Shown one piece after another: positions 8,746-17,693 of a DNA stretch of 64,000 nucleotides. The stretch is from an uncultured Aquimarina sp. (GTDB lineage Bacteria > Bacteroidota > Bacteroidia > Flavobacteriales > Flavobacteriaceae), in NCBI GenBank assembly GCA_947500845.1, contig CANMTP010000006.1:1-64000 (forward strand). Direction: 5' to 3'. Every line of letters begins with the position of its first letter. Positions within the stretch are counted from its first letter, which is position 1. Below the pieces are notes generated by a model. That model made no database searches and had not been told where the DNA came from. It was given only the letters and a program-made list of their open reading frames with translations. The position numbers and the translations under genes were made by a program.

Positions 8746-8832
8746 ATGAAACTCTTTCGAATTAATTTCAGATTTATACAAGAATTTATGCAAGAACTAC
8801 CAAGAGCTTGTAGTCATGCTATTCATAGATAA
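8746..8832 (+). CDS. 28-residue peptide, copy 2 of a tandem paralogous pair
   Basis: The partner of the preceding tiny gene: 28 codons, N-terminal half MKLFRINFRFIQEF, C-terminal half QELPRACSHAIHR. The consensus of the pair is M-x-L-x-x-I-N-F-x-F-I near the start and E-L-P-[KR]-A-[SC]-S-x-A-I-H-R at the end. This copy has one Cys and is more basic. It lies in the 630-base gap between the PLP enzyme and the convergent DUF2147 gene, and no protein gene of ordinary size overlaps it. Function unknown. Confidence 0.62.
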   Translation: MKLFRINFRFIQEFMQELPRACSHAIHR

Positions 8833-8903
8833 TAATTGTAATATGTTTGTTGGGGGGCAAAATATTAACAATTTGGGGGTATAAATTAGGTAAGAGAAAA
8901 TAG

Positions 8904-8933
8904 AAAATCCGCATTTGTCCAAATGCGGATTTC
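8904..8933 (-). terminator. Terminator of the DUF2147 gene
   Basis: Inverted repeat with AAATCCGCATTTG arms around a 2-3 base loop, 28 bases after the stop codon on the minus strand. It could also stop transcription coming from the peptide pair. Confidence 0.75.
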
Positions 8934-8960
8934 TAGTGTGCATACTGCTGGTTTTTCAGT

Positions 8961-9416
8961 TTATTTCGTGTCGCTCGCTATATATTTCTGACTTTTTATC
9001 CTTTTTGCTATAAAGGTTTTAAATAAGAAGCTTTTGTACGCCCTGATATAACAAACGTTTATATCATCACTGTCAATCCAAACCTTAACGGTATAGGTCT
9101 TTCCACTATCTGCATTGTATATTGTACCTCCAGATAATACTCCGTCCTCATATTTAAGTTCATTTAAAATGTTCATTCCCAATAGAGGTCGATTTCTTAA
9201 TTCTTCTTGAGGATTTTTATTATCTAAACCATTAAAATTTGATAATGGGTCTGATGCCCGTTTATCAATTTTTCCATAGAAATTTTTACCATTCTGATAG
9301 ATCTCAATTATTGATCCTCCGGTAATTTCCCATTTTCCGAGATAGCTCTCAGATGTAATGTTTGAAGAGACAAATAGCGTGGATATTGTAAAAAGAACGA
9401 TAAATTTCATTAACAT
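8961..9416 (-). CDS. DUF2147-family secreted protein
   Basis: A 151-residue exported protein. Its signal peptide (FIVLFTISTLFVSSNITSES) is followed by the family pattern GKWEITGGSIIEIYQNGKNF, YGKIDKR, RNRPLLGMNIL and SGGTIYNADSGKTYTVKVWI. DUF2147 proteins are beta-rich and periplasmic, with lipocalin-like character and no assigned biochemical role. Start could be Met1 or Met3. It stands alone between two terminators. Confidence 0.8.
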   Translation of the reverse strand: MLMKFIVLFTISTLFVSSNITSESYLGKWEITGGSIIEIYQNGKNFYGKIDKRASDPLSNFNGLDNKNPQEELRNRPLLGMNILNELKYEDGVLSGGTIYNADSGKTYTVKVWIDSDDINVCYIRAYKSFLFKTFIAKRIKSQKYIASDTK

Positions 9417-9482
9417 AATTTTATCAATTATACAGTTTTTATGTTAATAAAGCTAAAAATATACAATAATAATATAAACAAA

Positions 9483-9517
9483 CAAACCTCATAATTTGTT
9501 GAAAACTATGAGGTTTG
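9483..9517 (-). terminator. Terminator of fumC
   Basis: Stem CAAACCTCATA with its exact complement around a 13-base loop, then TTGTTTGTTT on the minus strand, 30 bases past the fumarase stop. Confidence 0.75.
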
Positions 9518-9546
9518 CTCTTATTCTAGATGATAAAAATTAAGAA

Positions 9547-10944
9547 TTATTTTAAGGCACCTACCATGTCTTCTGGTTTAACCCATTGTTCGAACTCTTC
9601 TTCATTTACATATCCTAATGCAATGGCTTCTTGTTTCAACGTAGTACCATTTTTGTGAGCCGTATTTGCTATTTCAGCGGCTTTATAGTATCCTATTTTG
9701 GTGTTTAACGCAGTCACTAACATCAGAGAATTATTTAGTAATTCTGTAATTCGTTTATAATTGGGCTCAATTCCTTGTGCGCAATGCTCATCAAAAGAAA
9801 CACAAGCATCACCAATTAACTGAGCACTTTGCAAAAGATTTGCAGCCATTACCGGTTTAAATACATTTAATTCAAAATGTCCCTGCATTCCGCCAACATT
9901 AATGGCAACATCATTCCCCAATACCTGCGCACAAACCATAGTTAATGCTTCACACTGTGTAGGGTTTACTTTTCCTGGCATGATTGAACTACCAGGCTCA
10001 TTGGCCGGAATAATTAATTCACCAATACCGCTTCGAGGTCCAGAAGCGAGCATACGAATATCATTTCCTATTTTATTAAGAGAAACGGCTAGCTGTTTCA
10101 ATGCGCCGTGAGTTTCAACTAAGGCGTCATGAGCAGCCAGGGCTTCAAATTTATTTTCGGCAGTGATAAATGGTAGGCTTGTAAACTGTGCTATAAATTC
10201 TGAAACTCTTTTTGCATATCCTTTCGGAGTATTTAAACCAGTACCTACAGCGGTGCCACCAAGTGCTAATTCTGCGAGATGTGGCAAGGTGTTTTCTAAT
10301 GCTTTTAGACCGTGATCTAACTGAGAAACGTATCCTGATAATTCTTGTCCTATAGTTAGTGGAGTAGCATCCATGAAATGTGTACGACCTATTTTTACGA
10401 CATCTTTAAACTCGTCAGATTTTTTCTTTATAGTATCTCTTAGTTGTGTTACGCCTGGAATCGTTACTTCTACAATTTTTTTGTAGGCTGCTATGTGCAT
10501 TCCAGTGGGGAAAGTATCATTAGATGATTGAGATTTGTTTACATCGTCATTTGGTTGCAGTGTTTTTTCTCCCTCTCCAATAGTTTTACCTGCCAATTGA
10601 TGTGCCCGGTTCGCAATTACTTCATTTACATTCATATTGCTTTGTGTACCTGAACCTGTCTGCCATATTACGAGCGGAAACTGATCATCATGTTTTCCTT
10701 CTAGAATCTCATCACATACCTGGGAAATCAGATCTCTTTTTTCGATAGGTAATGCACCTAACTCACAATTGGTATAGGCGGCAGCTTTCTTCAAATATGC
10801 AAAGCCATAAACAATTTCTAACGGCATTGAACCTGCAGCTCCAATCTTAAAATTATTTCTAGAACGTTCGGTTTGTGCGCCCCAGAGTTTATCTGCTGGC
10901 ACTTTTACCTCGCCCATCGTATCTTTCTCTATTCTATAATTCAT
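9547..10944 (-). CDS. fumC: Class II fumarate hydratase
   Basis: A 465-residue cytosolic TCA-cycle enzyme that interconverts fumarate and malate. The superfamily signature [15 protein letters not shown] is intact at about residue 317, with [18 protein letters not shown] near 100 and [20 protein letters not shown] near 185. The combination with the long N-terminal [20 protein letters not shown] separates it from aspartase and argininosuccinate lyase. It needs no iron-sulfur cluster. Full length, transcribed alone, with its own terminator. Confidence 0.95.
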   Translation of the reverse strand: MNYRIEKDTMGEVKVPADKLWGAQTERSRNNFKIGAAGSMPLEIVYGFAYLKKAAAYTNCELGALPIEKRDLISQVCDEILEGKHDDQFPLVIWQTGSGTQSNMNVNEVIANRAHQLAGKTIGEGEKTLQPNDDVNKSQSSNDTFPTGMHIAAYKKIVEVTIPGVTQLRDTIKKKSDEFKDVVKIGRTHFMDATPLTIGQELSGYVSQLDHGLKALENTLPHLAELALGGTAVGTGLNTPKGYAKRVSEFIAQFTSLPFITAENKFEALAAHDALVETHGALKQLAVSLNKIGNDIRMLASGPRSGIGELIIPANEPGSSIMPGKVNPTQCEALTMVCAQVLGNDVAINVGGMQGHFELNVFKPVMAANLLQSAQLIGDACVSFDEHCAQGIEPNYKRITELLNNSLMLVTALNTKIGYYKAAEIANTAHKNGTTLKQEAIALGYVNEEEFEQWVKPEDMVGALK

Positions 10945-11143
10945 TAGTGAGATGATTTGTTTTTTTGAAAGGCAAATTTAAGCATTTGCAGAGCTATTTC
11001 TGAATAATCAAGCCACTTTTTACTCAATATTCTAGATTTAAATATTTTGAGACTTTCTCTAAGTTAGTTCGCTTGTATTTTGATGCAAGCAGAGATTCCA
11101 AAAATAAATTTATTTTCTTCTATGACATATAAAGAAGACTTAT

Positions 11144-11151
11144 TATCTTTG
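11144..11151 (+). promoter_or_regulatory. Candidate -7 promoter element (TATCTTTG)
   Basis: TATCTTTG matches the Bacteroidota -7 consensus TAnnTTTG and ends 26 bases before the start of the 58-residue membrane protein. No clear -33 TTTG was seen. Confidence 0.4.
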
Positions 11152-11177
11152 TCGAAATTGAAAATAAGAATAAAGTT

Positions 11178-11354
11178 ATGTTTGAATTTGATCAGTATCT
11201 TGGCTTTTTAGCTTTTTTGACCATTCTTACCATTGGTTTTTGGTTAATGATATTTCTATTAACCTTTGTAGTTCCTTACTGGATCATAGGTGCTAATATT
11301 GAGAATTTTAAACTTAGAAGAGAAGCTAAGCGAAAAGCAAAAGAGGAAGCATAA
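11178..11354 (+). CDS. Small single-pass membrane protein (58 aa)
   Basis: A 58-codon gene. After a short acidic start (MFEFDQYLG) residues 9-38 form one long hydrophobic stretch (LAFLTILTIGFWLMIFLLTF, VVPYWIIGA). This is followed by a strongly basic tail made of Lys, Arg, Glu and Ala. The positive-inside rule would put the C-terminus in the cytoplasm. A good -7 element precedes it and a perfect 23-base stem-loop terminator follows, which supports a real transcription unit. No family recognised. Confidence 0.68.
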   Translation: MFEFDQYLGFLAFLTILTIGFWLMIFLLTFVVPYWIIGANIENFKLRREAKRKAKEEA

Positions 11355-11365
11355 CTTGTAAAATA

Positions 11366-11415
11366 TATATAAATAAAAAAAGGAAGTCAAAGGACTTCCT
11401 TTTTTTATTTATATA
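11366..11415. terminator. Perfect palindromic bidirectional terminator
   Basis: Two 23-base arms with no mismatch around the loop AAAG. The GC-rich core is AGGAAGTC, flanked by A and T runs on either side, so it can stop transcription from the 58-residue gene and from the convergent arsC-like gene. Confidence 0.88.
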
Positions 11416-11494
11416 AGTGTCATCATACCTCTGGGTAAAGCAGATATGCTAATAATTTTTTTATGATTCAAATTTTATCATCAAAGTAAATGGA

Positions 11495-11836
11495 TTATAA
11501 AATTTCAAGTACTTTTTCGGGAGGTCTTCCTATTACTGCTTTGTTGTTTTTGAGAACTATCGGACGCTCGATGAGCTCCGGATTATTTATCATCACTTCT
11601 ATGAGTTCTTCATTTGTTAAACTTTTGGTTTTGAAGTTTTCTTTCCAGATAGCTTCATTTTTTCGAACCAAATCACTTGGTGAAATACTTAAAAGATTGA
11701 TTATCTCGCTTAATTTTTCTTTGGTAGGAGGTGTTTCAAGATATTTAATAATGGTTATGTCTTCATTTCTTTCTTTAAGTATTTCAAGAGTTTCTCTTGA
11801 TTTTCTACATCTTGGATTATGGTATATAGCAATCAT
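11495..11836 (-). CDS. arsC: ArsC/Spx-family protein (arsenate reductase-like)
   Basis: A 113-residue thioredoxin-fold protein with the family start MIAIYHNPRCRKSRETLEIL (active-site Cys10), the ELIERPIVL loop with its conserved Arg-Pro, and VIGRPPEKV near the end. Real arsenate reductases of this class use glutaredoxin as reductant. Many flavobacterial members stand alone with no ars operon, as here, so the physiological substrate is uncertain. It lies between the palindromic terminator and the 7-bp tandem repeat. Confidence 0.83.
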   Translation of the reverse strand: MIAIYHNPRCRKSRETLEILKERNEDITIIKYLETPPTKEKLSEIINLLSISPSDLVRKNEAIWKENFKTKSLTNEELIEVMINNPELIERPIVLKNNKAVIGRPPEKVLEIL

Positions 11837-11867
11837 AGTTATTTATGATTTATAATTTTTAAATTTT

Positions 11868-11972
11868 AACAACTAACAACTAACAACTAACAACTAACAA
11901 CTAACAACTAACAACTAACAACTAACATCTAACAACTAACATCTAACAACTAACATCTAACAACTAACAACT
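11868..11972. repeat. 7-bp tandem repeat, 15 copies
   Basis: Exactly fifteen tandem units: twelve AACAACT and three AACATCT (units 9, 11 and 13). The array fills the space between arsC and prfB, and its last base is the first base of the prfB stop codon on the minus strand. Such arrays can change length by slippage. There is no open frame through it, so it would affect the prfB 3' untranslated RNA and not a protein. Confidence 0.97.
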
Positions 11973-13067
11973 TAAACTTCTTTCTGTCCCATCATCATTA
12001 GGTAAGCTTTAAGAAATTGATCGATATTCCCATCCATCACAGCATCTACATTGCCTGTTTCCTCTGCTGTACGAACATCTTTGACTAATTTGTATGGATG
12101 CATCACGTAATTACGAATCTGTGATCCCCATTCGATTTTCATTTTTGAAGCTTCAATTTCATCTCGTTGCGCTTGTTGCTTTTTAAGTTCGATCTCAAAC
12201 AATTGTGATTTAAGCATTTGTAATGCTTTTTCTCGATTATCATGCTGAGATCTTGAATCTGAACATGATATTTGAATACCAGTAGGGAAATGAGTAAGTT
12301 GAACTTTGGTTTCAACCTTATTTACATTTTGTCCACCCGCACCACTAGATCTTGAGGTTATAATTTCGTAATCTGATGGATTAATATCGATTTCGATACT
12401 ATCATCAGCTAGTGGATACACATATACAGAGGCAAAGGAGGTATGGCGTTTTGCATTACTATCAAAAGGGGAGATACGTACTAATCTGTGTACTCCGTTT
12501 TCTCCTTTAAGCCATCCAAAGGCGTAATCACCTTCAATTTCTAGGGTAACCGTTTTAATACCGGCAACATCGCCTTCTTGATAGTTTAATTCTTTTACTA
12601 TATACCCTTGTTTTTCTGCCCACATCAGGTACATACGCATAAGCATACTTGCCCAATCGCAACTTTCGGTTCCTCCGGCACCTGCAGTGATCTGTAAAAC
12701 AGCACTCATGCTATCGCCTTCGTCGCTAAGCATGTTTTTAAACTCTAAGCCTTCAATAAGGGATTTAGTTTCTTCGTAACGTTCAGAAACTTCTTCTTCA
12801 GAAACATCTCCTTCTTTATAAAACTCATAAAGTACTTCAAGATCATCAACCGAAGAAACACCTTTTTCATAATCAGAGACCCATTTTTTTTCTGCATTAA
12901 GGGTCCTCATTAACTTTTCGGCTTCTTGAGGATCATCCCAAAAATCTGGAGCAAACGTCTTTTCTTCTTGGTTTGTTATTTCTATAAGTTTGGCATCAAT
13001 GTCAAAGATACCTCCTTAACGCAACCAGGCGCTCCCTAAGATCTTGTAAAGTCTCAGTATTGATCAT
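11972..13067 (-). CDS. prfB: Peptide chain release factor 2 (programmed +1 frameshift)
   Basis: RF2 ends translation at UGA and UAA. The gene is read in two frames: 21 codons from the ATG at 13067 to a UGA at 13002-13004, then a +1 shift into the main frame from 13003 to 11972, giving about 364 residues. The main frame has the RF2 anticodon tripeptide SPF ([16 protein letters not shown]) and the peptidyl-tRNA hydrolysis motif [19 protein letters not shown] start at the internal Met near 12910 would lose the N-terminal domain, so the frameshifted reading is the right one. Normal length for the family. Confidence 0.95.
13001..13016 (-). promoter_or_regulatory. RF2 autoregulatory frameshift site
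   Basis: On the minus strand an internal Shine-Dalgarno-like AGGAGG is followed by TAT and then CTTTGAC, the classic RF2 slippery site. When RF2 is scarce the ribosome pauses at UGA and shifts +1 from CTT to TTT, then decodes GAC. Low RF2 therefore raises RF2 synthesis. Confidence 0.95.
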
Positions 13068-13179
13068 GATTTAATAATTTATCACAAAAATAGGATTTAA
13101 CACTTCAGTAAGAAACATTTTTTCAATTATTTTATGGCTTTAAAAATATTGTAAATACTTTTATACAAACTCATCATTT

Positions 13180-15594
13180 ATGAAACATTTTTTCTTATTT
13201 CTCATCTTATGTGTAACATGTTCGGTTTCAGGGCAGTTTTTAGAGAGTCAAAAAAATCTAAAGCCATATATGGGTTATTTTGATTTCTACTACAACGAAT
13301 CCAAAGATGAAATTTATTTGGAAGTAGATACCCTTGAAAAAGAATTTTTATATGTTCACTCGTTGGCAACAGGATTAGGATCCAACGATATAGGATTGGA
13401 TAGAGGTCAGATTGGGGATGGGATTGTGGTCAAATTTCAAAAAGCAGGGAATAAGCTATTACTCGTTCAACCCAATAAAAGATATCGTGCTATAACCGAT
13501 AATACTTTAGAAAAAAGAAGTGTTGAACAGGCTTTTACTAAGTCTGTATTATATGGATTTCCTATAAAAGAAGAAAAATCGAATAAGTATATCATTGATT
13601 TAACTCCTTTTTTACTTCAGGACACTCACGGAATCATTGATAGATTAAAGGCACAAAACGAGGGAGATTATAAAGTAGATAAGGAAAAAAGTGCATTGAG
13701 TCTTGAAAGGACAAAAGCATTTCCTAAAAATATTGAATTTGAGGCGCTCATCACGTATAAGGGACTTCCAAAAGGACGAAATATTAGATCTGTTGCTCCC
13801 AATTCAAAACTTTTAACTGTTATTCAACATCATTCATTTGTCGAATTACCAGATGATGGGTACCAAAAAAGAGAATTTGACCCCAGAAGTGGTGCTATCT
13901 CCATTTCATATATGGATTACGCGACTCCAATTCAAGAACCTATAGTAAAATGTTATATTGTTAGACATCGACTAGAGAAAAAGAATCCCAATCTTGCTGT
14001 CAGTGAAGCAAAAGAACCCATTATTTATTATCTCGATCCCGGTACACCAGAACCGGTTCGATCTGCCTTATTAGAAGGTGCCCGCTGGTGGAACGAAGCT
14101 TATGAATCAATTGGCTTCAAGGACGCATTTCAGGTTAAAATGTTACCCAAAGATGCAGATCCTATGGATTTACGCTATAATGTCATACAATGGGTACATC
14201 GATCTACACGAGGATGGAGTTATGGTGCAAGCGTGGTTGATCCTCGAACGGGTGAAATTCTAAAAGGACATGTAAGTTTAGGAAGTTTAAGAATTCGTCA
14301 GGATTTTTTAATTGCTCAAGCCTTGTTAAATCAACCTTTTAAGGATCGGGATGATAATTACAGACCTATGTTGGATATGGCTCTGGCTCGTATTCGTCAA
14401 TTATCTGCTCATGAGGTAGGACATACCATAGGCTTCGCACATAATTTTACGGCTAGTACACAAGGGCGCGCTTCTGTAATGGACTACCCACATCCAAAAG
14501 TAACCTTAAAAGATGGTAAAATTGATCTCTCTGATGCTTACGATAGCAAAATTGGGGTATGGGATAAAGTAACAGTGGCGTATAGTTATTCTGAATTTGC
14601 AAATCGCAGTAGTGAAAAAGAAGAACTTCATAAAATATTAAATAAAGCTTATCAATCTGGACTGCGGTTTATTTCTGACAGTGATGCCAGGGCGACAGGA
14701 GGAGCTCATGAACTAGCACATTTATGGGATAATGGTAAAAGTGCAGAAGAAGAATTGGAAAATATATTAAAAGTTCGAGAAATAGCTATCCGTAATTTCT
14801 CTGCAGATAATATTAGAAGTAATGAACCTTATTCTGTGCTGGAAGATGTATTTGTGCCGTTATATTTTTTTCATAGATATCAAACTGAAGCCGCTGTGAA
14901 GCTTATTGGCGGTTTGAACTATAATTATGCGGTAAAGGGAGATCAACAGAAGATAGTAGAATCAGTTAGTACGGCTAAACAGAAAAAAACACTTCGGGAA
15001 GTGTTGAAGACATTATCGCCAGAAGTGCTCGCTATTCCCAAAGATAAATTGAAGTTGTTTCCACCAAGAGCCTTTGGATATAATAGAACCCGAGAGTCTT
15101 TTAAAGGTAAAACGGGAGTTGGTTTTGATGCGTTAAGTGCTACAGCTACTGCTAGCGACATGAGTTTGTCTCTTTTATTGCATCCAGAAAGAGCGTCTAG
15201 ATTAGTCCAACAAAAAAGTTTGAATCAAAATCAATTGGGACTACTTGAGGTTCTGGATGAATTAGTGTTAGTTACTTTTAAAACTAAATCAACAAATAAT
15301 TATCATCAAGAAATTCAGCATACCGTAAAAGCGAATGTTTTAAAACATTTTATGAATCTTAGTAAAGATAAAAGAGCGTATCCTCAAGTTAATGCTATCG
15401 CGCATGCCAAAATTATAGACTTAGGATCCTTCCTAAAAAATAAAACAGGAGATCCTAAAGATGAAATGTATAATCAATATTATCTAAAGCAAATCACAGA
15501 TTTTTTAGAAAAGCCGTCCGCTTTTAAGATAATACCTTCTCCAAAAATTCCCGACGGGTCTCCTATAGGTAGTTTTAAGTGTAGTTTTAATTAA
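13180..15594 (+). CDS. Zinc-dependent metalloprotease (DUF5117/DUF4953 type)
   Basis: An 804-residue secreted protein with signal peptide (FFLFLILCVTCSVSGQF). The first 400 residues match the DUF5117-like prodomain region. The catalytic zinc motif HEVGHTIGFAH spans residues 411-421, giving three His ligands and Glu412 as base. A Met-turn-like VMDYPHP follows, which puts it in the metzincin group. The C-terminal third is helical. It lacks a visible sorting domain. The role is probably extracellular or periplasmic protein degradation. It ends 14 bases before threonine aldolase, so the two are likely cotranscribed. Confidence 0.85.
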   Translation: MKHFFLFLILCVTCSVSGQFLESQKNLKPYMGYFDFYYNESKDEIYLEVDTLEKEFLYVHSLATGLGSNDIGLDRGQIGDGIVVKFQKAGNKLLLVQPNKRYRAITDNTLEKRSVEQAFTKSVLYGFPIKEEKSNKYIIDLTPFLLQDTHGIIDRLKAQNEGDYKVDKEKSALSLERTKAFPKNIEFEALITYKGLPKGRNIRSVAPNSKLLTVIQHHSFVELPDDGYQKREFDPRSGAISISYMDYATPIQEPIVKCYIVRHRLEKKNPNLAVSEAKEPIIYYLDPGTPEPVRSALLEGARWWNEAYESIGFKDAFQVKMLPKDADPMDLRYNVIQWVHRSTRGWSYGASVVDPRTGEILKGHVSLGSLRIRQDFLIAQALLNQPFKDRDDNYRPMLDMALARIRQLSAHEVGHTIGFAHNFTASTQGRASVMDYPHPKVTLKDGKIDLSDAYDSKIGVWDKVTVAYSYSEFANRSSEKEELHKILNKAYQSGLRFISDSDARATGGAHELAHLWDNGKSAEEELENILKVREIAIRNFSADNIRSNEPYSVLEDVFVPLYFFHRYQTEAAVKLIGGLNYNYAVKGDQQKIVESVSTAKQKKTLREVLKTLSPEVLAIPKDKLKLFPPRAFGYNRTRESFKGKTGVGFDALSATATASDMSLSLLLHPERASRLVQQKSLNQNQLGLLEVLDELVLVTFKTKSTNNYHQEIQHTVKANVLKHFMNLSKDKRAYPQVNAIAHAKIIDLGSFLKNKTGDPKDEMYNQYYLKQITDFLEKPSAFKIIPSPKIPDGSPIGSFKCSFN

Positions 15595-15608
15595 TTAATT
15601 TTTTAAAA

Positions 15609-16649
15609 ATGATAATAGATCTTAGAAGTGATACAGTCACCAAACCTACCTCAGCAATGTTGGAAGCTATGATGAATGCTAAGGTTGGAGATGATGTATA
15701 CAAAGAAGACCCTACTGTAAATGCTTTGGAAGAAAAAGTTGCGAGCATGTTTGGTAAGGATCAAGCATTGTTTTTTCCTTCGGGGAGTATGGCCAATCAG
15801 GCAGCAATCAAATTACATACTCAGCCTGGAGAACAATTAATCGCAGATCAGTACGCTCATGTTTATAATTATGAAGGCGGAGGAGTTTCTTTTAATAGTG
15901 GCGTGTCATGTAAACTTATTCAGGGTAATAGAGGTATGATTACAGCAGCCCAAGTTGAAGCAGCTATTAATCCACCTGATTTTTATCATAGTCCGCTAAC
16001 CAGTCTGGTGTGCATAGAAAATACAACGAACAAAGGGGGAGGAGCTTGTTATGATTTTGAAGAAATCAAAAGAATAAGAAAGGTTTGCGATCATCATAAC
16101 CTTGGATATCACCTCGATGGAGCACGATTATGGAACGCCCTAGTTGCAAAAGGAGAAAGTGCAAAACAATACGGAGAAATGTTTGATACCATCTCAGTTT
16201 GTTTAAGTAAAGGTTTAGGGGCTCCCATAGGTTCTGTACTGATAGGAAATGAAGAAATTATGAAAAATGCTATTCGGGTAAGGAAAATATTGGGTGGAGG
16301 AATGCGTCAAGTTGGTTATTTAGCTGCAGCGGGTCTATACGCTATCGAAAATCACATCGATCGTTTGGTAGAGGATCATACAAGAGCAAAAGAAATCGGG
16401 AGCGTATTACAAACATTATCTTTTGTAAAACAGGTTGAGCCAATAGATACCAATATTATTATATTTACGGTAGAAGGTAATGAAGAGGAATTTATATCCA
16501 AAATGGGATCAATGGATATTCATTTTTATGGTATGGGACAAGGTAAGCTTCGTTTTGTAACTCATCTGGACTATACGCAAAAGATGCACAAATATTTCCT
16601 CGAAGTTTTAGCTTCTTTTAAAACAAACAAAGCTGTTCAAAAAATCTGA
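15609..16649 (+). CDS. ltaE: Low-specificity L-threonine aldolase
   Basis: A 346-residue fold type I PLP enzyme that cleaves threonine or allo-threonine to glycine and acetaldehyde. It starts MIIDLRSDTVTKPTSAM, the hallmark of the family. It carries YHLDGARLWNA for cofactor binding, and the PLP lysine is Lys201 in CLSKGLGAPIGS. Length is normal. It follows the metalloprotease by 14 bases. A stem-loop overlaps its stop codon. Confidence 0.92.
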   Translation: MIIDLRSDTVTKPTSAMLEAMMNAKVGDDVYKEDPTVNALEEKVASMFGKDQALFFPSGSMANQAAIKLHTQPGEQLIADQYAHVYNYEGGGVSFNSGVSCKLIQGNRGMITAAQVEAAINPPDFYHSPLTSLVCIENTTNKGGGACYDFEEIKRIRKVCDHHNLGYHLDGARLWNALVAKGESAKQYGEMFDTISVCLSKGLGAPIGSVLIGNEEIMKNAIRVRKILGGGMRQVGYLAAAGLYAIENHIDRLVEDHTRAKEIGSVLQTLSFVKQVEPIDTNIIIFTVEGNEEEFISKMGSMDIHFYGMGQGKLRFVTHLDYTQKMHKYFLEVLASFKTNKAVQKI

Positions 16650-16656
16650 ACAGCTT
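16630..16656. terminator. Stem-loop overlapping the threonine aldolase stop
   Basis: AAGCTGTTCA pairs with TGAACAGCTT around a 7-base loop; the stop TGA is in the right arm. It has no real T-tract on the plus strand, so it may be a weak terminator or an RNA-stabilising hairpin. Confidence 0.5.
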
Positions 16657-16685
16657 AAAATTATATTAAAGTATGCGCTTAAAAA

Positions 16686-17006
16686 TTAAGCTTCTTTAGT
16701 ATCAGCACCTGCTGCATTTTCTTTAACAGAATTGATTCCATTTTCCATTCCTGATTCAGAAGAATACATTTGACTACTCCCTATTACTTGTCCATTACCT
16801 GCTTTTAGATTAAAAAAGAATTTACCATTTTTAGCAGTTTTGCGTTCATATCTGCCGTCATCAGAAGCATTTTTCTTAACAGAAGCAATTCCGTTTTCTG
16901 CAGCGGACTTACTATTGTAAACTTCGCTAGATAAAATTACCTGTCCGTTTTTAGCTTTTAGCGTAAAATGGTAGCTAGACCCTTCCTTATTTTTGAGTTC
17001 AAACAT
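16686..17006 (-). CDS. YegP-family protein (two DUF1508 repeats)
   Basis: A 106-residue protein built of two DUF1508 repeats: HFTLKAKNGQVILSSEVYNS (about 12-31) and FFNLKAGNGQVIGSSQMYSS (about 63-82). Each is followed by a Glu/Ala-N-G-I-x-S-V-K helix (ENGIASVKKNA, ENGINSVKENA). The fold is a small beta-sheet with helices and no known activity. It probably resides in the cytoplasm as there is no signal peptide. Monocistronic by appearance. Confidence 0.9.
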   Translation of the reverse strand: MFELKNKEGSSYHFTLKAKNGQVILSSEVYNSKSAAENGIASVKKNASDDGRYERKTAKNGKFFFNLKAGNGQVIGSSQMYSSESGMENGINSVKENAAGADTKEA

Positions 17007-17136
17007 AGTGTTAGTTTTTAGTTAATTTTTTCACTTTTGTTAAAATTATAGAATAAAAAGGAAAAAGAAAAATATAAAAATAGCGAAGTCAACAATTTTT
17101 ATGAAAAAGAGTCATAATCATCCATTAGATTTAGAT

Positions 17137-17460
17137 TTATTTGAATAAATCTAACCCAGGGATATTAGGCATTCCTTCTTTTGCAACGGCAGCCAATTCA
17201 CTTTCATTAACCTGGGTAGCTTTCGCGATAGCTTTATTCAAAGTTAAAATCAGATAATCCTCTAATTGCTCTTTGTCTTCAAAAAGCTCATCGCTAATAG
17301 TTATATTTTTTATTTCTCGATTGGCAGTTAAGGTAACCTTCAGAAGATTATCAGCACTATTCTCGTCAATTAAAACCGTATCGAGCCTTTTTTTTGTTTC
17401 TTCAACTTTCCGTTGGGCTTCTTTGAGCTTTCCCATCATGCCCATCATATCTCCAAACAT
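17137..17460 (-). CDS. YbaB/EbfC nucleoid-associated protein
   Basis: A 107-residue DNA-binding protein of the YbaB/EbfC family, which forms dimers with a tweezers-like shape. It starts with [20 protein letters not shown], followed by the helical region and [19 protein letters not shown]. The C-terminus carries [14 protein letters not shown]. In many bacteria it sits beside dnaX and recR; here it does not. It is divergent from the oligopeptidase gene. Confidence 0.9.
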   Translation of the reverse strand: MFGDMMGMMGKLKEAQRKVEETKKRLDTVLIDENSADNLLKVTLTANREIKNITISDELFEDKEQLEDYLILTLNKAIAKATQVNESELAAVAKEGMPNIPGLDLFK

Positions 17461-17657
17461 ATCCTTTTTATTTATTAATAGTTATAGAAACAAAATTAAT
17501 ATTTTAAGTATTCATATTCTAGTATATTGTTTACGAAAACGAATAGTACTTCTAAATTGTAGTTCGAGACAGAATGCCAATAATAAATTTTATATTATTT
17601 GTATAATAAATTGTAATAAATTCGTCAAAACAAAGAGGTTATGTACTTACTTTCAAT

Positions 17658-17665
17658 TACTTTTG
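17658..17665 (+). promoter_or_regulatory. Candidate -7 promoter element (TACTTTTG)
   Basis: TACTTTTG matches TAnnTTTG and ends 28 bases before the TTG start of the oligopeptidase gene. No good -33 element was found at the usual distance. Confidence 0.35.
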
Positions 17666-17693
17666 CAACCTCTTATAAAATACCATAATCACA

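Noticed and set aside
11495..11836. Arsenic-resistance operon
   Set aside because: Only the ArsC/Spx-like gene is present, with no arsR, arsB or acr3 neighbour.
11868..11972. CRISPR array
   Set aside because: Units are 7 bases with no spacers and no cas genes are near.
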